From positions 1 through 64,000 of the forward strand of contig NZ_ATVL01000010.1 in the NCBI RefSeq assembly GCF_000420705.1: a DNA stretch of 64,000 nucleotides, read 5' to 3'. The DNA comes from Hymenobacter norwichensis DSM 15439 (lineage in GTDB: Bacteria; Bacteroidota; Bacteroidia; Cytophagales; Hymenobacteraceae). Below, one piece after another: positions 1-8,618 of this stretch. Each line of letters opens with the position of its first letter. Positions within the stretch are counted from its first letter, which is position 1. The translations under genes were made by a program, and so were the position numbers. The notes under the pieces are model-generated. The model was not told the DNA's origin. It did not search any database and worked only from the letters and a program-made list of their open reading frames with translations.

Positions 1-58
1 GAAGTGTAGAGCGCGAAATCGCACAGCTGACCCGTACTAATGACCCGAACGCTTCTAC
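1..58 (+). rRNA. 23S rRNA, 3' end only
   Basis: The first bases contain the conserved 3'-terminal 23S motif CTGACCCGTACTAATGACC (compare the bacterial CTAACCGGTACTAATGA). The gene enters from the left edge, so only its last helix is present. The exact 3' end cannot be fixed because the pairing 5' end lies outside the window. A 5S gene follows in the same direction, as in a normal rrn operon. Confidence 0.85.
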
Positions 59-147
59 CAACAACGCACGCTGTACCGCTGGTTTTCTTTCTTGGCCTTG
101 TGTCAACAACATGACGCAGTTTCGGAACACGAACTGCGACACCAGTA

Positions 148-256
148 ATGGTGGCTTTAGCCCGGGTGTTCACCTCTTCCCATTCCGAACAGAGTCGTTA
201 AGCCCCGGAGCGCCTATGGTACTGCCTTCATCGGTGGGAGAGTCGGTCGCCGCCAA
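148..256 (+). rRNA. rrf: 5S ribosomal RNA
   Basis: The sequence has the 5S landmarks CCCATTCCGAACAG and GGTACTGCC...GGTGGGAGAGTCGG. Its ends, GGTGGC and GCCGCC, pair as helix I. Length is about 109 nt, normal for 5S. It lies roughly 90 nt after the 23S end and is followed by a strong terminator. The apparent 62-codon reading frame across it is a by-product of the RNA gene. Confidence 0.93.
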
Positions 257-270
257 CCTTACTGTACCCC

Positions 271-315
271 ACACCGCCCCTCCGGCCCCGCGCCGTTGAG
301 GGGCGGTGTTGTTTT
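271..315 (+). terminator. rRNA operon terminator
   Basis: A perfect 12-bp GC-rich stem (271-282 with 298-309, ACACCGCCCCTC and its complement) is followed by TTGTTTT. It stands 15 nt after the 5S gene and is a typical intrinsic terminator for the rrn operon. Confidence 0.9.
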
Positions 316-708
316 ATAGCTTACCCGGAACTATAGGCGCTGTATACATCTAGTGAAAAGGGAATATGAATGAATGTATATCTTATTAACTGTGACTTAT
401 TCTCACAATCAAGGATATTCCTTCGCCTAAGAAGATCCATTTAGCTGCTGCTTTACTGCATTATGTCTATATAAGAATATTTTTTACTTATTAGAACATG
501 AAACTTTTCCTCTTTATTATGTTCTATTAGCATTAAATAGAAAAGCCGAAGATCCAGCTATTTAGCTGGATCTTCGGCTTTTCTATTTTAAGTATATTCT
601 GTTATTGGAAATGCAAATATGAAGGATTCTTATTTGCGAACCTCTACTAAGTGTTTTGTATGAAGTGTTTCCTATGACAAGCAGTACTACCCTTCTCTTG
701 TATAACTT
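316..708. other. AT-rich spacer between rrn operon and tamL
   Basis: About 390 bp without a credible gene. The only structure I see is the 22-bp perfect hairpin at 538-585. The rest is AT-rich, with several Leu/Ile/Tyr-type stop-rich frames. Confidence 0.7.
538..585 (-). terminator. Bidirectional-type hairpin downstream of tamL
   Basis: A perfect 22-bp inverted repeat (538-559 with 564-585) closes a 4-nt loop. On the minus strand it lies about 125 nt after the tamL stop, with AT-rich sequence on both sides, so it could stop transcripts from either direction. There is no wobble pair to show which strand is used. Confidence 0.7.
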
Positions 709-3138
709 TTAGAAAGGGTACCCAATGGCAATATTCAACTTGATGGCTTTGTAGCCTGTGTTATTCGCAGGAATTATATCGTTGGTTGGTGTAGTAACAA
801 CTGTGTTATCATAGGGATAAACTAGCGGGTATGCAGCGTCTAAGCGAATGACAAAGAACTGTACATCTATACGCAAGCCGGCACCGGCACCTACTGCCAT
901 TTGCTTTAGAAAGGTGTTGAATTGAAACTGGCCATTCTGACCATCAGGATTACCGTTGGAGTCATAGGTAGCACGGCTAGGGTCAGCATTTACTAGCCAG
1001 ATGTTACCAGCATCCATGAATAAGGCACCTTTTACATACGGAAAGAGGTCCTGACGATACTCTACGTTGGCTTCTAAGCGAATATCGCCAACCTGGTCAT
1101 AGAAGCCGCTGTTAGAGGCTCGCTGCGCTTGAGTGGTGCGGTAAGTTCCTGGGCCTATACCACGGGCGTTGAAGGCACGCACACTATTAGGTCCACCAAT
1201 GCCGTACTGTTTGAGATAAGGTAGAACATTGGAGTTTTGATATGGCAAGCCTACTCCAACAAGCAAGCGAGTCGCAATTTTATTGCCGCTGGTTGGGTTG
1301 GCTGAAATCCGGTAGTAGTTGCGTAGTTCTAAATCAACTTTGGTGTACTGCGAGTACTCTTGCCCAAACAATGCATAAGCGCCGTTTTCGGTTTTTGATG
1401 AACCTGTCAGGCTCTGGATTAGATGGGCTAGGTTCCCAGATAGGTCAAGTCCCCCACTGAAATAGAACTGGTTGCGGCGTTGCTCTAGTGATTGTTGATT
1501 ATATGTGTACTGGTAGCTGCTGCCTAAGATGAACTGTTGCCGGAAGCTGTTTGCCAGAAAGGGCCTCTCCGCCAATAGATCCGTGAAGACCTGCTCTTGT
1601 TTGCTTAGCCTAACATACTGCAAGTCGATAGGCTGTAAGCGTTGCTCATTGGTGACCCTTGTTTTCCAGCTATACCCGTAACCTAGATTAAATACGTCTT
1701 GTTGAAAGTACTTGGTCCGCAACACGTACTTGTAACCGGCTTCAAAGAAAGTACGGGGCTGAAAGTCGGAGTTGCGTAGGCGGATATCAAACGGCGGCGT
1801 AATTAGGCGTGGAACGAGCAACTGAGCATCGATGCCATATTGTGTTGAGGTGACGCCAGACAATGCTCCTTGGCCAGTTTCTACGGAAGCCCTGGCATTT
1901 ATCAATAGTTGCTCGGCACCGCGCAGTGCCGACCGGTTTCGATACTGTAACACCAGGGATGGTCCGGTGAAGATGTTTGAAGTGTTCATCTGTACCTCAG
2001 CGCGCAACGATTTTTTTGGCACTTGGGTCATGCGCACAATGGCGTTCAAGTGACCGTAGCCAGCAGAGTCGGGTACGTTGCGGGCCGGCCGAAACCGAAT
2101 GTCGACGTACTTGAACGTCCCTAGGCTCATGAGGCGGCTCAGGGTCTGGTCGGAGCGGCGGCGCCGATAGAGGCTATCCGGGTATAGAAAAGTGGCATTG
2201 GTAATAGCTTTTGCCTTGAATACTTCTTCATCGGGGAAATAGCGGTAGCCTTTGTATAGAATTGGAGGGCGACCAGCCGATGCTGTATCGGAAAGCGAAT
2301 AATCGGTGTTGAGCGAGACCCGGTTCAGAACATAGGGGCGCACGGCCCGGTCCAGTACAGTGTTCTTTACTTTCAGATAGATGTTTACTTGATTGTCGAG
2401 CGTGCTATCAACCTGGAAGAGAATATTGTCGGGAGAGAAGTAATAGTATCCTTGATTTTTAAGAACGCCATCAATGCGGACCCGTTCGTTGACGAGGGTT
2501 TGCAGATTGTAGGGGTCGCCTACTTTCAGCAAAGTGCCACCTTTAGTGGCCTGAATGGCCCGGTCAACGAGCGTATCACGACTTGGAAACTGTACTTCCT
2601 TTATAGTGTAGGGCTTGCCGACCGTAGCAGTGTAATCGACGGAAGCGGTTTGCTCTTTAGTTTCAACCTTAGCATGCACAACTGGCTTGAAATAGCCGTT
2701 GTTGTTGAGCCGGTTTACCATCAATCCTTTCACTCGCTGAGTGTCAACCTCACTAAGCAGAACAGGCTTCTCGCCGTATTTATCGGCTATCCATTTGCCA
2801 AGCCCTTTGGTTTTGCCCTCTCCCAAATGCCAAAAGTACAGCTTGGGTCGCTGTCCAAGAATGGAACTATTGGGCTTGGGAGCAATAACACCTTCTAGTT
2901 CGGTGGTGATAAGGCCTTCATTGGGAATCGGACTGGCTGACTTCACCTTTACAGTGCTGCCAGTGTAGAGCTTTGAACCCTCAGGAATATACTTGGTGCC
3001 GGAGCAGGATACCGCCGTTAGTAGAACAACCAGAGCCGTCCAACGCCTGAACTCACTTTTCCAGCTTCTTGGTTTGGAAGCGGAAAAATAAGCCAGACTA
3101 TTCATGACTGGACGAGGAGCACTAGGGAGCATATGCAA
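709..3138 (-). CDS. tamL: TamL-type outer-membrane assembly lipoprotein (BamA/TamA superfamily)
   Basis: Predicted outer-membrane beta-barrel lipoprotein of 809 residues, the Bacteroidota counterpart of TamA, working with TamB in moving proteins or lipids to the outer membrane (family knowledge). The N-terminus has a basic segment, a hydrophobic run and a lipobox LLTAVSC, with Cys45 the probable lipidated residue. POTRA-like regions (about 60-400) follow, including YNLQTLVNERVRIDGVLKNQ. A 16-strand-type barrel then ends in phenylalanine (IAIGYPF), the usual beta-signal. The barrel contains GGPNSVRAFNARGIGPG, matching the conserved VRGY/F-type lid-lock motif of the superfamily. It lies 67 bp downstream of tamB on the same strand, so the two form an operon. 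An alternative start at residue 12 (3105) would give a shorter leader. The assignment to TamL rather than BamA rests on the lipobox and the tamB neighbour. Confidence 0.85.
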   Translation of the reverse strand: MHMLPSAPRPVMNSLAYFSASKPRSWKSEFRRWTALVVLLTAVSCSGTKYIPEGSKLYTGSTVKVKSASPIPNEGLITTELEGVIAPKPNSSILGQRPKLYFWHLGEGKTKGLGKWIADKYGEKPVLLSEVDTQRVKGLMVNRLNNNGYFKPVVHAKVETKEQTASVDYTATVGKPYTIKEVQFPSRDTLVDRAIQATKGGTLLKVGDPYNLQTLVNERVRIDGVLKNQGYYYFSPDNILFQVDSTLDNQVNIYLKVKNTVLDRAVRPYVLNRVSLNTDYSLSDTASAGRPPILYKGYRYFPDEEVFKAKAITNATFLYPDSLYRRRRSDQTLSRLMSLGTFKYVDIRFRPARNVPDSAGYGHLNAIVRMTQVPKKSLRAEVQMNTSNIFTGPSLVLQYRNRSALRGAEQLLINARASVETGQGALSGVTSTQYGIDAQLLVPRLITPPFDIRLRNSDFQPRTFFEAGYKYVLRTKYFQQDVFNLGYGYSWKTRVTNEQRLQPIDLQYVRLSKQEQVFTDLLAERPFLANSFRQQFILGSSYQYTYNQQSLEQRRNQFYFSGGLDLSGNLAHLIQSLTGSSKTENGAYALFGQEYSQYTKVDLELRNYYRISANPTSGNKIATRLLVGVGLPYQNSNVLPYLKQYGIGGPNSVRAFNARGIGPGTYRTTQAQRASNSGFYDQVGDIRLEANVEYRQDLFPYVKGALFMDAGNIWLVNADPSRATYDSNGNPDGQNGQFQFNTFLKQMAVGAGAGLRIDVQFFVIRLDAAYPLVYPYDNTVVTTPTNDIIPANNTGYKAIKLNIAIGYPF

Positions 3139-3205
3139 GAGGTTTCGTTAAGCTTCTAAGAAAAGGCTACTGGCTGCGGCGCAATGGAAAGCGCCGCCGA
3201 CCAAA

Positions 3206-6200
3206 CTAGCGGCCGGAAGTAGTGGCGCGTTGAGCAGTCCGGAGGGAGTCTCGGCGGGGGGCAGTGGTGATGACGTTGGAAGAGTCGGGGTTGGCTTTCC
3301 GTTCGCGCCGGTCGCGCCGACGTGTTTCCTTTACTTCCTCCTTCACTTGTTTGTCAATCCCTTTGAACAAGTCTGCCAAGTTCTGATAGTCGCGCTGGAA
3401 AATCAGAGAAACACCATTGCGGATATACTGGCCATCAATGTCGGCGTAGGCGTTGTTGCGAAAGGCACGCAGGCGGATGCGGCCATTCGCCAGTACGTTA
3501 TACTCGATGCTCACATCACCAGCGAAACTGCTAATGCCCTGCTGTCCTTGGGAGGCTTGGTTAGCTCCGCCACCTAGCGGAACATCTGTACCCAAACGCA
3601 CGCTTACCCGGTCGTTGAAAAGCTGCCGACGAACAGCCACGTTCAGGTCGGTGCGGGTTTTCTCTGACCCGCTCGAGAAATCGGCGGTGGAATTCACACC
3701 TAATTCAACCCCCAGGTTGGAGAGGTAGCTACCCGTGAGGTTATTCAACTGCTGGGTAAGCACCTGGCTGGCACTGCCTCGCAACTGTTCGGCTACTATG
3801 TTGCCGCTACTGCTCTGGAAGGGGTCACTTGCTAGGAAGCGGTTTAGCACGAGCAGCGAGAAAACCTGCTTGTTAAGTTCGGAGGATTCGCTTGGCTGCC
3901 GCAACTGAGCTAAGCGAGCCTCAATTTCGTCGCGGCCATATGCGTTGCTGTTCTCCGGGAGCTTGATATCGAAACCAATCGTTGGCTTGAGAAGCTCCCC
4001 TGTAACGTTCAGATACACCTGGAAAGGAGTGGCGTTGCGAAGACGAGGGTCGTTGTCAGTGGGGCCTTGGGCTGCCAGCAGTTCGGCTGGCGGCGCCTTC
4101 ACGTTGTAAATGGCTGCTATACTGAGTTGCGCATTGTAGGGGTCTCCGCTCCAAACAAGGTAGCTGCCCGGCCCGATGGCAAATTCACGGGAAGCCAAAT
4201 CATAGAGCGACATATAGTAGCTACCCTCTGCTACCTCAAGCCGACCGGCCAGTGTGATAGAGCCGGCCGCATCGATGCTCGTGTTGAGCGTGCCGTTGGC
4301 GCGCACTTTTAGGTTATCACCGGAAAGCGGGTCGATGATTACTGTGAATTGGCTCTTGTCGGTTACCGTGATGCGGGCCGTGACGTTGTACCCCTCAGCG
4401 GTTTTGACGGTATCAGTGGCTAGCTGGCGGGCCAGCATGGTATCAATAGGTGCGCTTTTGTCAACCCATTCTACAATGCCATCCGTCTCTACTAGGCCTG
4501 CCTCATCGTTGGGAGTAACCACGGTAAGGGCCGACCCATCGACTACTACGGCGCGGGTGTTGAGCACAGGCAGCGCAAGGTTGCCGGTAATGCGCGTATC
4601 CGAATCGACAATGAGCCTGCCATAGAACAAGGGGTTGTCACGCTGGGTACTTTGGATAGCGACGAAGTTTTCGGTGGTAGCGTTCAGGTTGAAGCGATAA
4701 TCATCCACGTAATTCTTCGTGAACACCCGGCCATCCACCACCGCCTTGTTATTCAAGGAATCGAGAATAGTGAAGTTGTCGAAGCGCAGGCCCTGGTTGT
4801 CGAAGTTGATGGACTGGCTTTGCATCCGGAACGGCGCGCCCAGTTGGGTAGCCGTGAAGCCAGCATCAGCAGTGGTAGTGAGGGCGCCGTTGATGCGGGG
4901 GGCACTGACGGTGCCGTTCACGGTGAGGTTACCGGTGATGCCGCCCGTGGTTTCGCGCAGCTGACCAGCTGAGAAAGGCTCGGCAATTTTCAAGTCGAAC
5001 CGGTTCACGTTGACGGCAAACTCAATGGGGCTCGGTGGCGTGGCCAAGTAGTAGCCTACGGCTTGCACGTCCATGCCCTGCTGGTTGGTGAGGCGCACAT
5101 CTACGTTGTATCGGTCGGGGACGGGGTTGGTGGCTTTCAGGTTGATGTCGCCGAGTACCGACTTGTTGTACACGAAGCCGGTCAGGGCGGCGTCGGCGGT
5201 GAAGGCCTGCTTAGGCTGGCCTAGGCTGAACGCTACAGCGCGACCGTTGAGCGTACCGGCTACCAACGAATCCTGCATGCCAGCGGCGCGAGCCAGGCCG
5301 TTGATTTCCAGGTTGCCCATACTCACCTGCAAGGGGTATTGCGCGCCAGTCAGCGTCTGTAAAGTCAGGAACCGGTTGTTGCGGCGGAAGTCCACGTTCT
5401 GGGCGAAGATGGCGCCAGTGGCGGTGGTGTAACGCAGCTCGTTGCCGGGGGCCACGGTCCATTCCACACGATCCAGCATCAACTTGGGGTCGAAGCTGAA
5501 AGCGTAGGCGTCGCCGCCGCGGAGTACGCGCAGCACGCCGGCCATGTTCAGCCGCTCGGCGCTATCCGACTCGGCAATGCGCAGGCGGGTACCAATCTGG
5601 TTGTTCTGGATACTGCCCGCCAAGGTGGGGTTCGGGATGCGGAGCGTAGTATCCTGGCTGATTTCCCGCAAACCCAAAGCGTAATCCAGTTTCTGCGGGT
5701 CGGAGTTGATGCGGAACTTCAGCGAGTCCATGGCAAAGCCCATGTACACGATGCGCTTGATGCGGGTGTTGAGGTGCAGGTCGGCAGCGCGGCTATCAAA
5801 GGCCCCGGTGAGCTTGAACGGCGTGAGCTGCTTGAGGTCGGGCACCAGCTTCTGAATCAGCTGGGTGTTCTTCACGTTGGCATCGAACGTGAATTGCCGG
5901 TACACCGACGAAGGCCGGTAGCGCACATCCGGCAAATCGAAATACCGGTCGATGTGCTCTTGCAACACGGTGGCCAAGTCGCCGAGCGGCGTGTTGCCTT
6001 GCAGGTTGAAGTCGGCCACGTTGGAGTTGAAGGCCACCTCGGTGCGGCCGGGCCGCTGCACAATGCGCCCACTCACCGAGTCCAGAGGAATCACCTGATT
6101 GTCGCGCACGATGACGATGTTGCGGCCCGAGAACGTACCGTTGATAGTATTGGCGTCGGCGCCGCTGAGATTGGCGGTTAGGTCGCCCTGCACGCGCAAG

Positions 6201-8401
6201 TCGCCGCCGGTGTAGAAGCCGAGGGCCGTGAGGTTGGCGCCGCGTAAGTTGAGGCGCTGCACTTCGTAGCTGGGGTTGTTGGCGTTGCGCAGGTTCACGG
6301 TGGCCAGCAAATCCAGGTTCAGGTTGGGGTCTTGGCGGCTGCGGGCGTCGATAACGTAGCGGTTCCTATCAATACCCACGTTGGCCGTAATGCCGCGGTA
6401 GGTGTAACCGTTATAGGTGGCGCTTTTAACGTTGGCTACCAACTGGCCGCGCAGCAAATTAGGGTCGAGGCCGCCGCGGCCGTTGAGGCGACCGGTAGCC
6501 GTAATACGCCCGATGGTGGGGTCGCGCAGCACCTTGCCCACGTCAAACCCTTGCACGTTGAAGCTGGCGTTAATGGGTTCTTGCCCTTTCGGACCCGAAC
6601 CCAAATCCACCTTGGCTGCCACGTTGCCGAAGCTGGTGGTGGCCCGCAAATCGGTGTCGAACAGCATAGCCGTGGGGCGGCCCTTGAACGTACCCGCCAC
6701 CGTCATACGTGGTGGAATCCGGTACTCGTTGGGAATCGTGCCCTTTGGTACCAGACTCCGAATGTCGGCTTCGGTGGTGGTGAATTGCTGGATGTTGAGG
6801 TCGGTGTAGAGGCGCTGGTCGGTTTCGGGTAAGCCCCGAATCCGGCCGCTGGCTTTCACAATGGTGTTGCGGAAGCCCACAAACTCCAGGTTCTGAATGC
6901 GCATGTCGCCCACCCGGCCGCTCACGCGCCCACTCAACAGCACCGATTGGTTGGGGCCAGTGGTGAAGGGTGGGGTGGAAGCCAAATCGGGGGCTAGGTA
7001 CAGAATGTCGCGGAAGCCGATGCGCACGTTGCGGAAGTCGCCTTCGAGGCCCAGGTTCGGCAGCTGCTTCATGTCCGACAGCGCATCAAGGCTGGCGTAG
7101 CGCATGCCCAGCGTCTGGCGGATGCGGGTATGCGGCGTAATCAAATCCAGGTTGGTGAGCCGGGTTTGCACCGAGTCGAATACCACGTCGGCTTTGGCCG
7201 AGGTAATCTGGAAGCCGCTCTGGTCTTTGCCGGCCAGCTGCGTGATGCGGCCGGTGGTGCTGTTTTCGGAGTAGCGCAGGTTTTCCAGGTTCAGAACGAG
7301 GTCCGTGAACTTGAGGTGGTTGTAGTCGAGGGCCGGAATGCGGGTGCGTTGCTTGGGCTCGTCGAAGTTGTCGAAGGCCACGTCCACGCCGCTGATGTCG
7401 GAGCGTTTCAGTGTCACCACCCAGCTGGCTTCCTCGCCGGTGGCTTTTTCCACGGCATCGTTCAGGTCGCGCACCGCTTCGGCGGGGTTCACGAGGCGCT
7501 TCTCGGTGGGTACGTTTTCGTTTTGGGCGTAGGCAATGCTAGTGTTGCGGAGCTGCAACGTGTTCAAATCAATCCGCGAATTAATCAGGTCGATGTTGTC
7601 GGCGGTGATGTTGGCCTCGCCCACGCGGGTACTGATGAACTGCGCCGAGGGGCTATTCCTATAGGTGAGGCTCACGTTATCGAGCACCGCTTTATTGAGC
7701 CCAAAAGTGAGGTCGAGCGGCTCGGAAACGGCGGTGTCGGGCGGGGCGGTTTTGCTTTGCACCATGCTGATGCTGGTGTTGCGCAAGGCGGCCTGGTCTA
7801 CCTTATAGATAGACTGGTCCACGTCCACGGCGTCCATCGTCACGGCCAGCTCGCCTACTTTAGTGCGGAGGTCGAGGCCTTCCACCTGGTCGTTGTAGGT
7901 GAGATGGATATTAGTGAGGCGCAGGTCGCCGATGTCGTACTTGAAACCGGCCCCAGTGGTATCGGCGGGCGTGGTGGTCGTGGTGTCGCCGGCCGTGAAG
8001 GCATTGACGATGAAATCGTAGTTGTTGATGCTGTCGGGCTCGGTGCGGCTGATAGCCAGCCGGCCGTCATTCAGCTCCAGCGTCTTTAGGTTGACTTCCG
8101 ACTTGGTTAGCGCCCAGATGTCGATATCAACGCCTAAGTGCCCTACCGACAACAGCGTATCGCCTTTCTGGTCTTCGATATATACGCCATCGAGGTTGAG
8201 GGCATGCTTGAAATCGGTGCGGAACTTACCAATCCGGACTTCGGTACCGATTTTATCCTGCAAGTAATCGGCCGCTTTCTGGGCCACGTAATCTTGCGTA
8301 GAAGGGAATTGCAACGCCACTACCAGCCCGACTACGAGCAATAGAACGAAGCCAACCAGCCCCAAAATAACATACAGAGTACGGCGTAGGTATGTAGGCA
8401 C
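3206..8401 (-). CDS. tamB: Translocation and assembly module protein TamB (DUF490/AsmA-like)
   Basis: Inner-membrane-anchored periplasmic bridge protein of 1731 residues, within the range of TamB/YhdP-like proteins. Residues about 8-30 form one membrane helix, followed by the AsmA-like start FPSTQDYVAQKAADYLQDKI. The long middle is a repetitive beta-rich region with many short hydrophobic/polar alternations and recurring phrases such as LRNTSIAY and LRNTSISM, expected for the taco-like beta-groove. The last 400 or so residues, with EGSYYMSLYDLASREFAIGPG and VYLNVTGELLKPTIGF, match the conserved DUF490 C-terminus. The tail is basic (KETRRRDRRERKANP). It is the first gene of a tamB-tamL operon and is divergent from the glucanotransferase, sharing a 217-bp promoter region with it. 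In Bacteroidota, TamB is thought to pair with a lipidated TamA homologue, which is what follows here. Confidence 0.9.
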   Translation of the reverse strand: MPTYLRRTLYVILGLVGFVLLLVVGLVVALQFPSTQDYVAQKAADYLQDKIGTEVRIGKFRTDFKHALNLDGVYIEDQKGDTLLSVGHLGVDIDIWALTKSEVNLKTLELNDGRLAISRTEPDSINNYDFIVNAFTAGDTTTTTPADTTGAGFKYDIGDLRLTNIHLTYNDQVEGLDLRTKVGELAVTMDAVDVDQSIYKVDQAALRNTSISMVQSKTAPPDTAVSEPLDLTFGLNKAVLDNVSLTYRNSPSAQFISTRVGEANITADNIDLINSRIDLNTLQLRNTSIAYAQNENVPTEKRLVNPAEAVRDLNDAVEKATGEEASWVVTLKRSDISGVDVAFDNFDEPKQRTRIPALDYNHLKFTDLVLNLENLRYSENSTTGRITQLAGKDQSGFQITSAKADVVFDSVQTRLTNLDLITPHTRIRQTLGMRYASLDALSDMKQLPNLGLEGDFRNVRIGFRDILYLAPDLASTPPFTTGPNQSVLLSGRVSGRVGDMRIQNLEFVGFRNTIVKASGRIRGLPETDQRLYTDLNIQQFTTTEADIRSLVPKGTIPNEYRIPPRMTVAGTFKGRPTAMLFDTDLRATTSFGNVAAKVDLGSGPKGQEPINASFNVQGFDVGKVLRDPTIGRITATGRLNGRGGLDPNLLRGQLVANVKSATYNGYTYRGITANVGIDRNRYVIDARSRQDPNLNLDLLATVNLRNANNPSYEVQRLNLRGANLTALGFYTGGDLRVQGDLTANLSGADANTINGTFSGRNIVIVRDNQVIPLDSVSGRIVQRPGRTEVAFNSNVADFNLQGNTPLGDLATVLQEHIDRYFDLPDVRYRPSSVYRQFTFDANVKNTQLIQKLVPDLKQLTPFKLTGAFDSRAADLHLNTRIKRIVYMGFAMDSLKFRINSDPQKLDYALGLREISQDTTLRIPNPTLAGSIQNNQIGTRLRIAESDSAERLNMAGVLRVLRGGDAYAFSFDPKLMLDRVEWTVAPGNELRYTTATGAIFAQNVDFRRNNRFLTLQTLTGAQYPLQVSMGNLEINGLARAAGMQDSLVAGTLNGRAVAFSLGQPKQAFTADAALTGFVYNKSVLGDINLKATNPVPDRYNVDVRLTNQQGMDVQAVGYYLATPPSPIEFAVNVNRFDLKIAEPFSAGQLRETTGGITGNLTVNGTVSAPRINGALTTTADAGFTATQLGAPFRMQSQSINFDNQGLRFDNFTILDSLNNKAVVDGRVFTKNYVDDYRFNLNATTENFVAIQSTQRDNPLFYGRLIVDSDTRITGNLALPVLNTRAVVVDGSALTVVTPNDEAGLVETDGIVEWVDKSAPIDTMLARQLATDTVKTAEGYNVTARITVTDKSQFTVIIDPLSGDNLKVRANGTLNTSIDAAGSITLAGRLEVAEGSYYMSLYDLASREFAIGPGSYLVWSGDPYNAQLSIAAIYNVKAPPAELLAAQGPTDNDPRLRNATPFQVYLNVTGELLKPTIGFDIKLPENSNAYGRDEIEARLAQLRQPSESSELNKQVFSLLVLNRFLASDPFQSSSGNIVAEQLRGSASQVLTQQLNNLTGSYLSNLGVELGVNSTADFSSGSEKTRTDLNVAVRRQLFNDRVSVRLGTDVPLGGGANQASQGQQGISSFAGDVSIEYNVLANGRIRLRAFRNNAYADIDGQYIRNGVSLIFQRDYQNLADLFKGIDKQVKEEVKETRRRDRRERKANPDSSNVITTAPRRDSLRTAQRATTSGR

Positions 8402-8618
8402 AGTGTTGATTATCAGGCAGAGTTATGGTTTTATATCCAACCCAAACGGGAAAAGCGGGCCACGGGTTGGACTAGGGGCCGATTGGATAGGACCGGTAAG
8501 TGGTAGTAGCTCAAGCAAGCTGAACTGTAGTGGCAGCTCTACCGGCCGATGTCCGGGTACGGCTAATTAGCCGTACTCCCTATCTTTCGTCATCAATTCA
8601 TCTTCCCTATCCTGTCCC

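Noticed and set aside
111-299. 62-codon frame across the 5S gene
   Set aside because: Coincides with the 5S rRNA and its terminator.
7130-8089. 319-codon frame opposite to tamB on the plus strand
   Set aside because: It lies wholly inside the well-supported tamB gene, has no recognisable domain, and is of a His/Val/Gly/Glu-rich composition typical of antisense frames in GC-rich genes.
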